Shown in pieces: positions 8,608 to 16,183 of a stretch of 41,136 bases of DNA. Numbering within the stretch: position 1 is the stretch's first letter; each line of letters opens with the position of its first letter. The notes under the pieces are model-generated. The model did no database searches. It was not told the origin of the DNA and saw only the letters and a program-made list of their open reading frames with translations. Source of the stretch: Pseudomonadota bacterium (lineage in GTDB: Bacteria; Pseudomonadota; Alphaproteobacteria; Micavibrionales; UBA1664); NCBI GenBank assembly GCA_009926935.1, contig RFNZ01000001.1:256556-297691 (forward strand). Reading direction: 5' to 3'. A program made the translations under genes and the position numbers.

Positions 8608-9285
8608 ATGAAAAGAATAGACCCAAAAGACCTGATCAATATTTCGGAAGAGGCCGTAAAACGAGGCATAGATTTGCGTTGCGATCTGATTTATGCCGAT
8701 CCCGCGCACCCCTTAAACTCAACTTTCAGGGAGGCTATTTACAGGCCACAAGCAAAATTATGGTTGCACAGCCGCCTTGCTGAGGTTGTCCTTTTGGCCG
8801 CCAAGCGCTGCGCCGAGCAACACCGATATCGCTTTGTACTGACCGATGGCCTCAGAACCACCGATGCGCAGCAGCGGATGATGGATACTGCCATTGTCCG
8901 TGCCAACCCGCACTGGACAGAGGACGGGCCCAAAATGCTTTTGTCAAAACCCGGCGGCGGCGGACACCCACGCGCCATGGCCGTTGATATTTATCTTGAG
9001 ACTTTTTCAGGTGAAGTTCTGGATATGGGGACCGTGCTTGATCATTTTTCAACCGATCCCGATGATAATCCGGCTGCGCGAGGCTATAACGGCCTTGATC
9101 CCGCGGTGTACGCTAACCGTACGCTTCTTGAAAAACTGATGATCGATGCGGGAAGAGACCTTAAGACTGATATTTTACCTTTACCATCCGAATGGTGGGA
9201 TTTCAGGCTGATGCCCGATTTTTTTAGCGCGTATGCGCCATTATCGGATGCCGACCTGCCAGAAGAGATGCGCATGTGCGGCTAG
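8608..9285 (+). CDS. M15 family (VanX/DdpX-like) D,D-dipeptidase homologue with altered zinc site
   Basis: This 225-residue protein resembles D-alanyl-D-alanine dipeptidases of peptidase family M15D, which hydrolyse D-Ala-D-Ala in the cytoplasm or periplasm. A DGLRTTDAQ segment (residues 80-88) matches the family DxYRPxxxQ motif. The first two zinc ligands are His120 and Asp127, seven residues apart as in VanX. The usual third ligand is the His of EWWH, but here the motif is EWWD (residues 195-198), so Asp198 takes the ligand position while Glu195 is retained. There is no signal peptide. The ATG has no clear ribosome-binding site. The gene ends tail-to-tail with a TetR regulator, sharing the four bases CTAG. 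Whether it is active on D-Ala-D-Ala is uncertain. Confidence 0.78.
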   Translation: MKRIDPKDLINISEEAVKRGIDLRCDLIYADPAHPLNSTFREAIYRPQAKLWLHSRLAEVVLLAAKRCAEQHRYRFVLTDGLRTTDAQQRMMDTAIVRANPHWTEDGPKMLLSKPGGGGHPRAMAVDIYLETFSGEVLDMGTVLDHFSTDPDDNPAARGYNGLDPAVYANRTLLEKLMIDAGRDLKTDILPLPSEWWDFRLMPDFFSAYAPLSDADLPEEMRMCG

Positions 9286-9968
9286 TTTTTGGCTTGCAGG
9301 CCCCTCAGGATCAGCCTTGTGCTCTCAAGGATAACCGTACGTACCTCTGCATAGGCGGCCTCGTTGATGGTTTGCCAGCCCATTTCACGCAATGTTGATG
9401 CGCGTGCCACACGGAACACATACACAAGGCCCAGAAGCTCGATGCCCGTCAGCTTGATGCGAACATGGTCAGGCTCGAGCCCGCTGACATGCGACAAAAG
9501 CTTCGAAAACAGGTCGCGCATGCGCTTGATGGGGCTATCGTACAATATACTGAATGCCTCAGTCGGCTGCATTTGCTCACGCATGACAAAACAGACCCAG
9601 TTATCCGCCTCGGGGCGCTGAAGTACGACCTCGGCAAAATCGGCCATCAGTCTTTCAATCAGCGCCATTGCCTGATGGGGTGAGCCTACGCCGGCATCCA
9701 TCTCACGCTGCACTGAATCCAAAAAAGAGCCCATCTGGTCGTTGAGGCCGTCGATGACGGCCTGGGCCACAGCCCTGTAAAGCCCATCTTTTCCGCCAAA
9801 ATGATACGGGATGGCAGCGAGATTGGCGCCGGCCGCATCCGCCAAAGCGCGGGTTGTTGTTGCATCAAATCCGTTGACGCCAAAAAGCTCCATGCCCGCG
9901 TCGATCAGTCGGCGGCGCGTTGCATCACTTCTCTCATTTGATGTTTTGGTCAGAGGACGGACATTCAT
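9282..9968 (-). CDS. TetR family transcriptional regulator, CerR-type
   Basis: A DNA-binding repressor of 228 residues. The N-terminal TetR domain (about residues 16-65) shows RRRLIDAGMELFGVNGFDAT, followed by the helix-turn-helix TTTRALADAAGANLAAIPYHF and GGKDGLYRAV. The C-terminal part, with MREQMQPTEAFSILYDSPIK, resembles the CerR (DUF1956) domain found in CecR/YbiH-like regulators, which often control efflux pumps. No efflux gene is adjacent in this window, so the target is unknown. ATG 9968 is the only plausible start. Its stop codon shares CTAG with that of the convergent M15 gene. Confidence 0.9.
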   Translation of the reverse strand: MNVRPLTKTSNERSDATRRRLIDAGMELFGVNGFDATTTRALADAAGANLAAIPYHFGGKDGLYRAVAQAVIDGLNDQMGSFLDSVQREMDAGVGSPHQAMALIERLMADFAEVVLQRPEADNWVCFVMREQMQPTEAFSILYDSPIKRMRDLFSKLLSHVSGLEPDHVRIKLTGIELLGLVYVFRVARASTLREMGWQTINEAAYAEVRTVILESTRLILRGLQAKN

Positions 9969-10145
9969 TGCTTTTCAGACACTCAACCTAACAATTCATA
10001 CGTTTGTATTATGCGTTTATGCACATGACTGTCAAGATTGTCACAGGGCGCTGTTAAAAGGGCTTTTTTATATTTATCAGCTGGATAGGCGATCAGCATG
10101 CGCATTATGCATGGCTAAACCGCAAAACTTACATTCTTATTTATG

Positions 10146-10883
10146 TCAATCTTCACAAGGATAGACGTTCGAGCAAGCTGAACATGTATATGTGATCAGC
10201 GCATCCATCGACTCAATTTCGATCGTTGAGCCGCGAACTTTCAGATTCAGATCTTCCTTAAGACGAGCAAGCGCTCTTGAAAATGTTTCAGACTGCATAC
10301 CGGCGATAAGTGTTTTATCGTAAGGCAAATGTAACATGATCGGCCCTGCCTTTTTTGCAGGGATCAGACGCAACAGGAAGCAGCCCAGCCTCTGTGGCGC
10401 ATTCTGAATGGTACGGTGCTCTATTTCTTTATCTTTTTCGCGCTGACCCTGAACCACATGCTTCAGCATTTTCATGGAAAATGCCTGATTTGTCGCGATC
10501 TCGTTCCGAAGCATGGAGATGGGATATGCGATAACCTCGGCGTCCTGTACGACTTCGGCGCTGCATGAATAAAGGCGGTTATCAAAGATGTCCGTCTCGC
10601 CAAAAACCTTGCCCGCAGGCAAAATATCGATGATGACCTCGTCACCATCCAAAGTTTGCCTGAAAAGCTTTATCCAGCCGGAACGGATGACGTAAAACCA
10701 CTCGCAGAGGTCGTCCTGCATAAAGACAACGTGGTTTTTAGAAAAACGGTGGGTGATGCCTGCCACTTCGAGCTTTTGCAAAAAAGAAGGATCGCACCCC
10801 TGAAACAACGTTACCTGCAAAAGTTCGGATAACGGCTGGGTATGGTCGTGGGAGCTACACTTGTGGGACGCAACCTGTTTCAT
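10146..10883 (-). CDS. Crp/Fnr family regulator with a C-terminal cysteine cluster
   Basis: A 245-residue regulator with an N-terminal cyclic-nucleotide-binding-type effector domain (about residues 20-140) and a C-terminal helix-turn-helix containing GMQSETFSRALARL. The Glu, Ser and Arg in SETFSR are those that FNR uses to recognise TTGAT half-sites. The N-terminus has only Cys9 and Cys30, not the classic four-cysteine FNR cluster. The last 12 residues have three cysteines at 234, 237 and 243 (YTCSACSNVYPCED), which could bind a metal or an iron-sulfur cluster. The gene diverges from ccoN with an FNR-type palindrome (10907-10920) between them, so it very likely regulates the cbb3 oxidase operon and perhaps itself. 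The role as sensor is inference. Confidence 0.9.
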   Translation of the reverse strand: MKQVASHKCSSHDHTQPLSELLQVTLFQGCDPSFLQKLEVAGITHRFSKNHVVFMQDDLCEWFYVIRSGWIKLFRQTLDGDEVIIDILPAGKVFGETDIFDNRLYSCSAEVVQDAEVIAYPISMLRNEIATNQAFSMKMLKHVVQGQREKDKEIEHRTIQNAPQRLGCFLLRLIPAKKAGPIMLHLPYDKTLIAGMQSETFSRALARLKEDLNLKVRGSTIEIESMDALITYTCSACSNVYPCED

Positions 10884-10906
10884 ACCCTTTGTTTTTCCAC
10901 ATTCGG

Positions 10907-10920
10907 TTGACTTTAATCAA
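10907..10920. promoter_or_regulatory. FNR/FixK-type palindrome in the crp-cco divergent gap
   Basis: TTGAC-TTTA-ATCAA matches the FNR/FixK consensus TTGAT-N4-ATCAA at 9 of 10 defined positions. It lies 24 bases upstream of the Crp/Fnr regulator start and 69 bases upstream of ccoN. With the centre at 10913.5, a class II promoter would start transcription near 10955. The hexamer CATCCT at 10943-10948 is in the right place but weak. Functional control is inferred from motif and context. Confidence 0.7.
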
Positions 10921-10988
10921 GGTATTAAATTCGCTGCTGCAGCATCCTCCCCCTCGTGAGCGCTCAATCCCAGCGAGGAACGGACAGG

Positions 10989-12431
10989 ATGAACACGCAG
11001 GTCAACGCCAATACCCCTATTTACAATGATGATGTGGTCCGCTTTTTCTCGCTGGCCACCGTGTTTTGGGGGATCGCCGGGTTTGCAGTCGGGCTTCTTA
11101 TCGCCTTGCAGATGGCTTTTCCCGCTCTCAACTTCGAGCCTTTTCTGACATTCGGGCGCCTGCGGCCCCTACATACATCTGCCGTCATTTTTGCCTTTGG
11201 CGGCAATGCCCTTTTTGCCACGAGCTACTACATCGTCCAGCGCACGTGTCAGGCACGGCTTTGGAATGACACTCTCGCATGGCTTACATTTTATGGCTAC
11301 CAGGCCGTCATCCTTATGGCAGGGCTTGGCTACATTTTCGGTGTTACGCAAGGCAAAGAGTATGCGGAACCTGAGTGGTATGTTGATCTTTGGCTGACGA
11401 TCGTGTGGGTGGCTTACCTGCTTGTATTCCTTGGCACGCTCATCAAGCGTAAAGAGCCGCACATCTATGTTGCCAACTGGTTTTTCCTTGCCTTCATTAT
11501 CACGGTTGCCGTGCTGCATCTTGGCAATGGCCTGTCGGTTCCTGTCAGCCTTTTTGGGGTCAAGAGCTACACGGTGATGTCGGGCGTGCAGTCCGCCATG
11601 ATCCAATGGTGGTACGGGCATAATGCGGTCGGTTTCTTCCTGACCGCGGGCTTCCTTGGCATGATGTACTACTTCATTCCGAAGCGTGCGGAACGCCCTG
11701 TTTACTCCTACCGCCTGTCCATACTGCACTTCTGGTCTCTGATCTTCATTTACATTTGGGCCGGCCCGCACCACCTGCATTACACGGCGCTGCCCGACTG
11801 GGCGCAGACGCTTGGCATGACGTTCTCAATCATGCTGTGGATGCCCTCATGGGGCGGCATGATCAACGGCATGATGACGCTTTCGGGCGCCTGGCACAAA
11901 CTGCGCCAAGACCCCGTGTTGCGCTTCATGATCATCGCCGTTGCGTTTTACGGCATGAGCACATTTGAAGGCCCGCTCATGTCAATCAAGTCGGTTAACG
12001 CGCTGTCGCACTATACGGACTGGACAATCGGCCACGTGCACTCGGGTGCGCTTGGCTGGGTTGGATTTATTACCTTTGGGGCCCTTTATTATCTCATTCC
12101 CAAGCTTTGGGGCAGAAAAGAAGTCTACTCGCTGCGTCTTGTTGAAATACATCTCTGGACGGCGACTCTTGGTATCGTTCTTTACATCGTTGCGATGTGG
12201 ATTTCCGGCATCATGCAGGGCCTGATGTGGAGATCGTACGACGACATGGGTTTCCTTGAGTACTCGTTCGTTGAAACGGTTCTTGCCATGCATCCTTACT
12301 ACATCCTACGCGCGCTCGGAGGCGCGCTCTACGTCGCGGGTGCGCTGATCATGGCTTACAACTTCTGGCGCACCATCAAGGGTGATATCGCTCAAGACAA
12401 ACGTATCCAAGTCCAAGAGGCTATCGCATGA
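10989..12431 (+). CDS. ccoN: cbb3-type cytochrome c oxidase subunit I (CcoN)
   Basis: This catalytic membrane subunit of 480 residues binds heme b and the heme b3-CuB centre that reduces oxygen to water and pumps protons. About 12 hydrophobic segments are visible. The low-spin heme histidine is in RPLHTSAVI, the copper ligands in [10 protein letters not shown] and GPHHLHYT, and the b3/b histidines in [16 protein letters not shown]. The start is taken as ATG 10989 (MNTQVNA...), with AGGA upstream; a longer in-frame start is possible but adds only residues with no family match. It is the first gene of an eight-gene operon, overlapping ccoO by ATGA. cbb3 oxidases work at low oxygen. Confidence 0.97.
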   Translation: MNTQVNANTPIYNDDVVRFFSLATVFWGIAGFAVGLLIALQMAFPALNFEPFLTFGRLRPLHTSAVIFAFGGNALFATSYYIVQRTCQARLWNDTLAWLTFYGYQAVILMAGLGYIFGVTQGKEYAEPEWYVDLWLTIVWVAYLLVFLGTLIKRKEPHIYVANWFFLAFIITVAVLHLGNGLSVPVSLFGVKSYTVMSGVQSAMIQWWYGHNAVGFFLTAGFLGMMYYFIPKRAERPVYSYRLSILHFWSLIFIYIWAGPHHLHYTALPDWAQTLGMTFSIMLWMPSWGGMINGMMTLSGAWHKLRQDPVLRFMIIAVAFYGMSTFEGPLMSIKSVNALSHYTDWTIGHVHSGALGWVGFITFGALYYLIPKLWGRKEVYSLRLVEIHLWTATLGIVLYIVAMWISGIMQGLMWRSYDDMGFLEYSFVETVLAMHPYYILRALGGALYVAGALIMAYNFWRTIKGDIAQDKRIQVQEAIA

Positions 12432-13186
12432 GTTTTCTCAAGAAGCACGAACATCTCGAGCGCAATTCCATCCTTATGCTTGTCTGCATCATTGTGGTGG
12501 TGCTGATTGGCGGAGTTATCGAGATCATCCCCCTGTTTCGCATGGAAACGGTGATAGAGCCCGTAAAAGGCGTGCGGCCTTACACGCCGCTCGAGCTTGC
12601 GGGGCAGAACATCTATATCCGCGAAGGGTGCAATGTCTGTCACTCGCAGCAAATCCGCCCATTGAGGGACGAGGTTGTACGCTATGGCCATTACTCGCTT
12701 GCAGCCGAGAGCATGTATGACCATCCGTTTTTGTGGGGGTCCAAGCGCACAGGACCTGACCTGGCTCGCGTCGGCGGCCGTTATTCGGATGAGTGGCATA
12801 CGGCGCACCTTATCAACCCGCGCGATGTCGTGCCTGAGTCGATCATGCCTACCTACTCGATGCTGGCAAAGCGCGCTGTCAGGCTTGATGACATGAGTGC
12901 ACACCTTAAAACCCTGCGTATCGTGGGTGTGCCTTACACGGACGACATGATCCGAGAAGCTTACGACGATGCTATGGCGCAAGCCCGCGTTGACAGCCCA
13001 AATATCGATGGCCTTAAAGCCAGATACGGTGAAAAGGTCAATGCCCGTGACTTTGACAGCAACCCAAACCTGACATCCGAGATGGATGCCCTGATAGCCT
13101 ATCTGCAGGTACTCGGCACCATGGTTGATTTTACAAGCTATGAGCCCCGCAGTGCGGAGCCTCAGAAGAAAGAGGCCGGCAAATGA
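12428..13186 (+). CDS. ccoO: cbb3-type cytochrome c oxidase subunit II (CcoO)
   Basis: A mono-heme c subunit of 252 residues that carries electrons to CcoN. One N-terminal transmembrane helix (about residues 15-35) anchors a periplasmic domain. The heme-binding motif is C68-N-V-C71-H72, followed by SQQIRPL, and an axial methionine lies in SIMPTYSM. The gene begins with ATG overlapping the ccoN stop and ends with TGA overlapping the ccoQ start, so translation is coupled. The length and layout are typical of the family. Confidence 0.97.
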   Translation: MSFLKKHEHLERNSILMLVCIIVVVLIGGVIEIIPLFRMETVIEPVKGVRPYTPLELAGQNIYIREGCNVCHSQQIRPLRDEVVRYGHYSLAAESMYDHPFLWGSKRTGPDLARVGGRYSDEWHTAHLINPRDVVPESIMPTYSMLAKRAVRLDDMSAHLKTLRIVGVPYTDDMIREAYDDAMAQARVDSPNIDGLKARYGEKVNARDFDSNPNLTSEMDALIAYLQVLGTMVDFTSYEPRSAEPQKKEAGK

Positions 13187-13341
13187 TCGACTTCTTATCA
13201 ACCCATGCCGGAGTGATTGGTCTCTTGTTCTTTTTTGTCTTTTTTACCGCCCTTGTGTTCTGGATTTTCAGACCCGGATCAAAGGCAGGTTACATCGCCA
13301 AAGCCAACATCCCCCTGAAAGAGGACGGGAACCATGAGTGA
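13183..13341 (+). CDS. ccoQ: cbb3-type oxidase small subunit (CcoQ)
   Basis: A 52-residue protein with a single hydrophobic helix (about residues 10-30, [20 protein letters not shown]) followed by a positively charged short tail, as expected of CcoQ, which stabilises the oxidase complex. ATG 13183 overlaps the ccoO stop by ATGA, and the TGA at 13339-13341 lies inside the start of ccoP (8-base overlap). It is too short to appear in a conventional long-ORF search but its position between ccoO and ccoP makes the call secure. Confidence 0.9.
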   Translation: MIDFLSTHAGVIGLLFFFVFFTALVFWIFRPGSKAGYIAKANIPLKEDGNHE

Positions 13342-14323
13342 GAAGAACGACAAAGAGATAGATTCCGTTAGCGGCATCGAAACCACAGGCCATGAATGGG
13401 ACGGCCTCAAGGAACTGAACAATCCTACCCCGCGCTGGTGGCTATGGATTTTTTATGCGACCTGCATCTGGGCATTTGGCTACTGGGTCGTGTATCCGGC
13501 ATGGCCTACGCTTTCAGGCCATACGCAAGGCTCGTCCGGCTGGACACAGTTTAAAAAACTGGAGACCGAGCAGGCTGAGATTACCGCGCGTCAGGCGAAA
13601 TATGCCGCATCGTTTAAAGATGCCTCGTTTGATCAGATCATGAAGGATGAGACGCTCTACGCCTTTGCTGTTGCCGGTGGACGAGCCGCCTTTAAAAACA
13701 ACTGTGCCACCTGCCACGGCAGCGGTGCCACGGGCGGTCGTGGATACCCCAACCTCAACGACGATGACTGGCTTTGGGGCGGTAGACTTTCCGATATCTA
13801 TACGACACTTAAATTCGGTATTCGTGCAGGCCATAACGAAACGCGCGTTTCACAGATGCCTGCATTCGGAAAAGACGGCGTGTTGAAACAGGGAGAAATA
13901 AAAAATGTGGCAGGTTACGTCATTGCCCTTTCTGAAGGAAAGGCATCGGCTGACATGGCCGGCAACAAGATTTTTGCCGAAAACTGCGCTGCCTGCCACG
14001 GCGACCGGGGACAGGGCATGCGCGAGGTCGGGGCCCCCAATCTTTCCGATGCCATCTGGCTTTATGGCGGTGATGAGGAGACGGTTTATCAAACAATCTA
14101 TAATGCACGAGCAGGCGTTATGCCGAACTGGAATGACAAACTTTCAGACGATACACTGCGCATGCTAACTGTTTATGTACATTCGCTTGGCGGCGGTGAA
14201 GCGGACGAAGAGCCGCAAGTGCCTCCCAGCACCACAGAGGGTGAACCAAACAACAATGACATGCAGCAGCTGCCTGAAACCCCAGCCGCAACAGAGCCCG
14301 CAGGCGCCACAACCGGTGAATGA
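13334..14323 (+). CDS. ccoP: cbb3-type cytochrome c oxidase subunit III (CcoP)
   Basis: A di-heme cytochrome c subunit of 329 residues that takes electrons from soluble or membrane-bound cytochromes and passes them to CcoO. One transmembrane helix near residues 33-55 is followed by two cytochrome c domains, with heme motifs CATCH and CAACH. The C-terminal 40 residues are rich in Pro, Glu and Thr and have no domain. It overlaps ccoQ by eight bases. Its stop falls within the start region of ccoG. All the features are typical. Confidence 0.97.
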   Translation: MSEKNDKEIDSVSGIETTGHEWDGLKELNNPTPRWWLWIFYATCIWAFGYWVVYPAWPTLSGHTQGSSGWTQFKKLETEQAEITARQAKYAASFKDASFDQIMKDETLYAFAVAGGRAAFKNNCATCHGSGATGGRGYPNLNDDDWLWGGRLSDIYTTLKFGIRAGHNETRVSQMPAFGKDGVLKQGEIKNVAGYVIALSEGKASADMAGNKIFAENCAACHGDRGQGMREVGAPNLSDAIWLYGGDEETVYQTIYNARAGVMPNWNDKLSDDTLRMLTVYVHSLGGGEADEEPQVPPSTTEGEPNNNDMQQLPETPAATEPAGATTGE

Positions 14324-15710
14324 CATCGTTCTGTTTGCGAAAGCGGAGAAAGTTTTTCCCCGCAGTGTCAGAGGTTTTTTTAGAAACCTGAAGTGGATGG
14401 CCATGGCTGTTTGCCTTGGCATTTACTATCTCGCACCTTTTTTGCGCTGGGATCGGGGGCCAAACGCCCCTGATCAGGCGATTTTGATCGACCTTCCCAA
14501 TCGCCGCGCATACTGGTTCTTTATCGAGATATGGCCACAGGAGGTTTATTACCTTGCGGCCATTCTGGTTTTTGCCGCGATCCTTCTGTTTTTCGTGACA
14601 TCGCTTTTTGGCCGCGTTTGGTGCGGGTATTTCTGCTTCCAGACGGTCTGGACGGATCTTTTTGTCATGGTCGAGCGAAAAATCCAGGGAGAGCGGGGAG
14701 AACGCAAACGCCTCCACGAAGGCGCGTGGACGTTTGAAAAAGCCTGGAAACTTGGGCTCACGCATTTTTTATGGTTTAACATCGCCTTCATGACTGCGGG
14801 TGCGTTTGTGCTTTATTTCAATGATGCACCTACGCTTCTTGCCAGTTTTCTTGACCGTGAAGTTTCGCCCACGGTTCTTGGTTTTATGGCCGGCCTTACA
14901 CTCAGCACCTATATCATGGCGGGTTTTGCCCGCGAGCAGGTGTGCGTTTACATGTGCCCGTATGCGCGTTTCCAGTCCGGCATGTTTGATCCTGATACGC
15001 TTATCATCGGCTATGACGCAGGCCGTGGAGAGCCTCGCGGCAAGCACAAAAAAGGAGACACATGGGAGAACAAGGGGCACTGCATTGATTGCTCCGCCTG
15101 CGTTCAGGTCTGCCCCACGGGTATCGATATCCGGAACGGGTTGCAGCTTGATTGCATTGCCTGCGGGCTATGTATTGATGCCTGCAATGACATCATGGAT
15201 AAAATGTCCCTGCCGCGCGGTCTTATCCGATACGATACCGAGCGCGGCCTGAAAGACGGGCAGAAAAAACTGCACATCATCCGCCCCAGAACCATCGTGT
15301 ACTCCGTTGTCTTGGCGGTTGTGATCGCCGTCATGGGTTATGTTGTTGTGACCCGCGCCCCTGCCGAACTCCATGTCATCCACGACCGCAACCCGCTTTT
15401 CGTTAAAATGTCGGACGGGCAGATCCATAACGGGTATGATATTAAAATCCTGAACAAGACCCACGACATGCAAACTTTTTCCCTGTCGGTTTCGGGAGTT
15501 GACGGGGCGCTGCTTGAAGTAAAAGGAGCGGGCGAAATTGCCACTGAAGCCTTGTCCGTTGCGCCGGATACGATTGGCCATTACCGTGTGTTTATCAAGG
15601 CACCTGCCCAAAAAGAAACGCCGGTAGATATCATGTTCCGCATCGAAAACAAAGCCACAGGCTTTGCCGATGCACACGAGAGTATCTTTATCTCAGGAGG
15701 TAGCGAATGA
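14316..15710 (+). CDS. ccoG: Cytochrome oxidase assembly ferredoxin CcoG (FixG/RdxA type)
   Basis: An inner-membrane protein of about 464 residues with several transmembrane helices, two 4Fe-4S cluster motifs (CIDCSACVQVCP and CIACGLCIDACN), and a C-terminal Ig-like domain. CcoG proteins help deliver copper during cbb3 oxidase maturation. GTG 14316 is proposed as start because it overlaps the ccoP stop by eight bases; an ATG at 14256 would give a proline-rich N-terminus inside ccoP and is an alternative. The stop overlaps ccoH by ATGA. The identity is certain, the start is not. Confidence 0.93.
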   Translation: MNDIVLFAKAEKVFPRSVRGFFRNLKWMAMAVCLGIYYLAPFLRWDRGPNAPDQAILIDLPNRRAYWFFIEIWPQEVYYLAAILVFAAILLFFVTSLFGRVWCGYFCFQTVWTDLFVMVERKIQGERGERKRLHEGAWTFEKAWKLGLTHFLWFNIAFMTAGAFVLYFNDAPTLLASFLDREVSPTVLGFMAGLTLSTYIMAGFAREQVCVYMCPYARFQSGMFDPDTLIIGYDAGRGEPRGKHKKGDTWENKGHCIDCSACVQVCPTGIDIRNGLQLDCIACGLCIDACNDIMDKMSLPRGLIRYDTERGLKDGQKKLHIIRPRTIVYSVVLAVVIAVMGYVVVTRAPAELHVIHDRNPLFVKMSDGQIHNGYDIKILNKTHDMQTFSLSVSGVDGALLEVKGAGEIATEALSVAPDTIGHYRVFIKAPAQKETPVDIMFRIENKATGFADAHESIFISGGSE

Positions 15711-16183
15711 ATGCGCCCGTTGTCTCAAAGCCGATCGATAAATATATCCCGTGGCTTTTTGTCGTTTTTTTTCTTGTGATTGCCGCCGTTGATACCGTGT
15801 TTGTTACCATGGCCGTGCGCACGCATACGGGCGTCGTTACCGATCAGGCATACGAAAAAGGGCTTGCTTACAACAAGACCCTCGAGGACTCTGCGGCCCA
15901 AAGCGCACTGGGATGGACGGGAGAAGTCAAACTCACCCGCGATTTGCTTACTTACGATCTGCGCGATCAAAAAGGGAATGCCATTGAAGGCGCTACACTA
16001 AAAGCATCCATAAAACGGCCTGTAACCCAGGGTTATGACCTTGATATTGATCTTAAAAGCACAGGGCCTGGCGCTTATCAGGCACCGCTTTCTCTGCCTC
16101 TCAAAGGCCAGTGGCAGGTACGCATTTATGCCAAGGTGCGCGATCAGGAATTCCAAACAAACGCGTTTTTGTTAGTGCCATGA
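15707..16183 (+). CDS. ccoH: FixH family protein (CcoH) of cbb3 oxidase assembly
   Basis: A 158-residue protein with one N-terminal membrane helix (about residues 13-35, IPWLFVVFFLVIAAVDTVFV) and a periplasmic beta-rich domain, matching the FixH/CcoH family that stabilises the oxidase core in assembly. A strong AGGAGG ribosome-binding site sits six bases before the ATG. It overlaps ccoG and ccoI by ATGA on either side. Confidence 0.92.
   Translation: MNAPVVSKPIDKYIPWLFVVFFLVIAAVDTVFVTMAVRTHTGVVTDQAYEKGLAYNKTLEDSAAQSALGWTGEVKLTRDLLTYDLRDQKGNAIEGATLKASIKRPVTQGYDLDIDLKSTGPGAYQAPLSLPLKGQWQVRIYAKVRDQEFQTNAFLLVP

Noticed and set aside
11169..11780. Long minus-strand ORF of 203 residues inside ccoN
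   Set aside because: It is antisense to a strongly conserved oxidase gene and has no signals of its own.
12392..13201. Minus-strand ORF of 269 residues inside ccoO
   Set aside because: It is a shadow of ccoO, whose heme motif and overlaps with neighbours are clear.
14175..14315. Longer N-terminus for ccoG starting at 14175
   Set aside because: It would lie wholly inside ccoP and has no family match; GTG 14316 (or ATG 14256) fits better.
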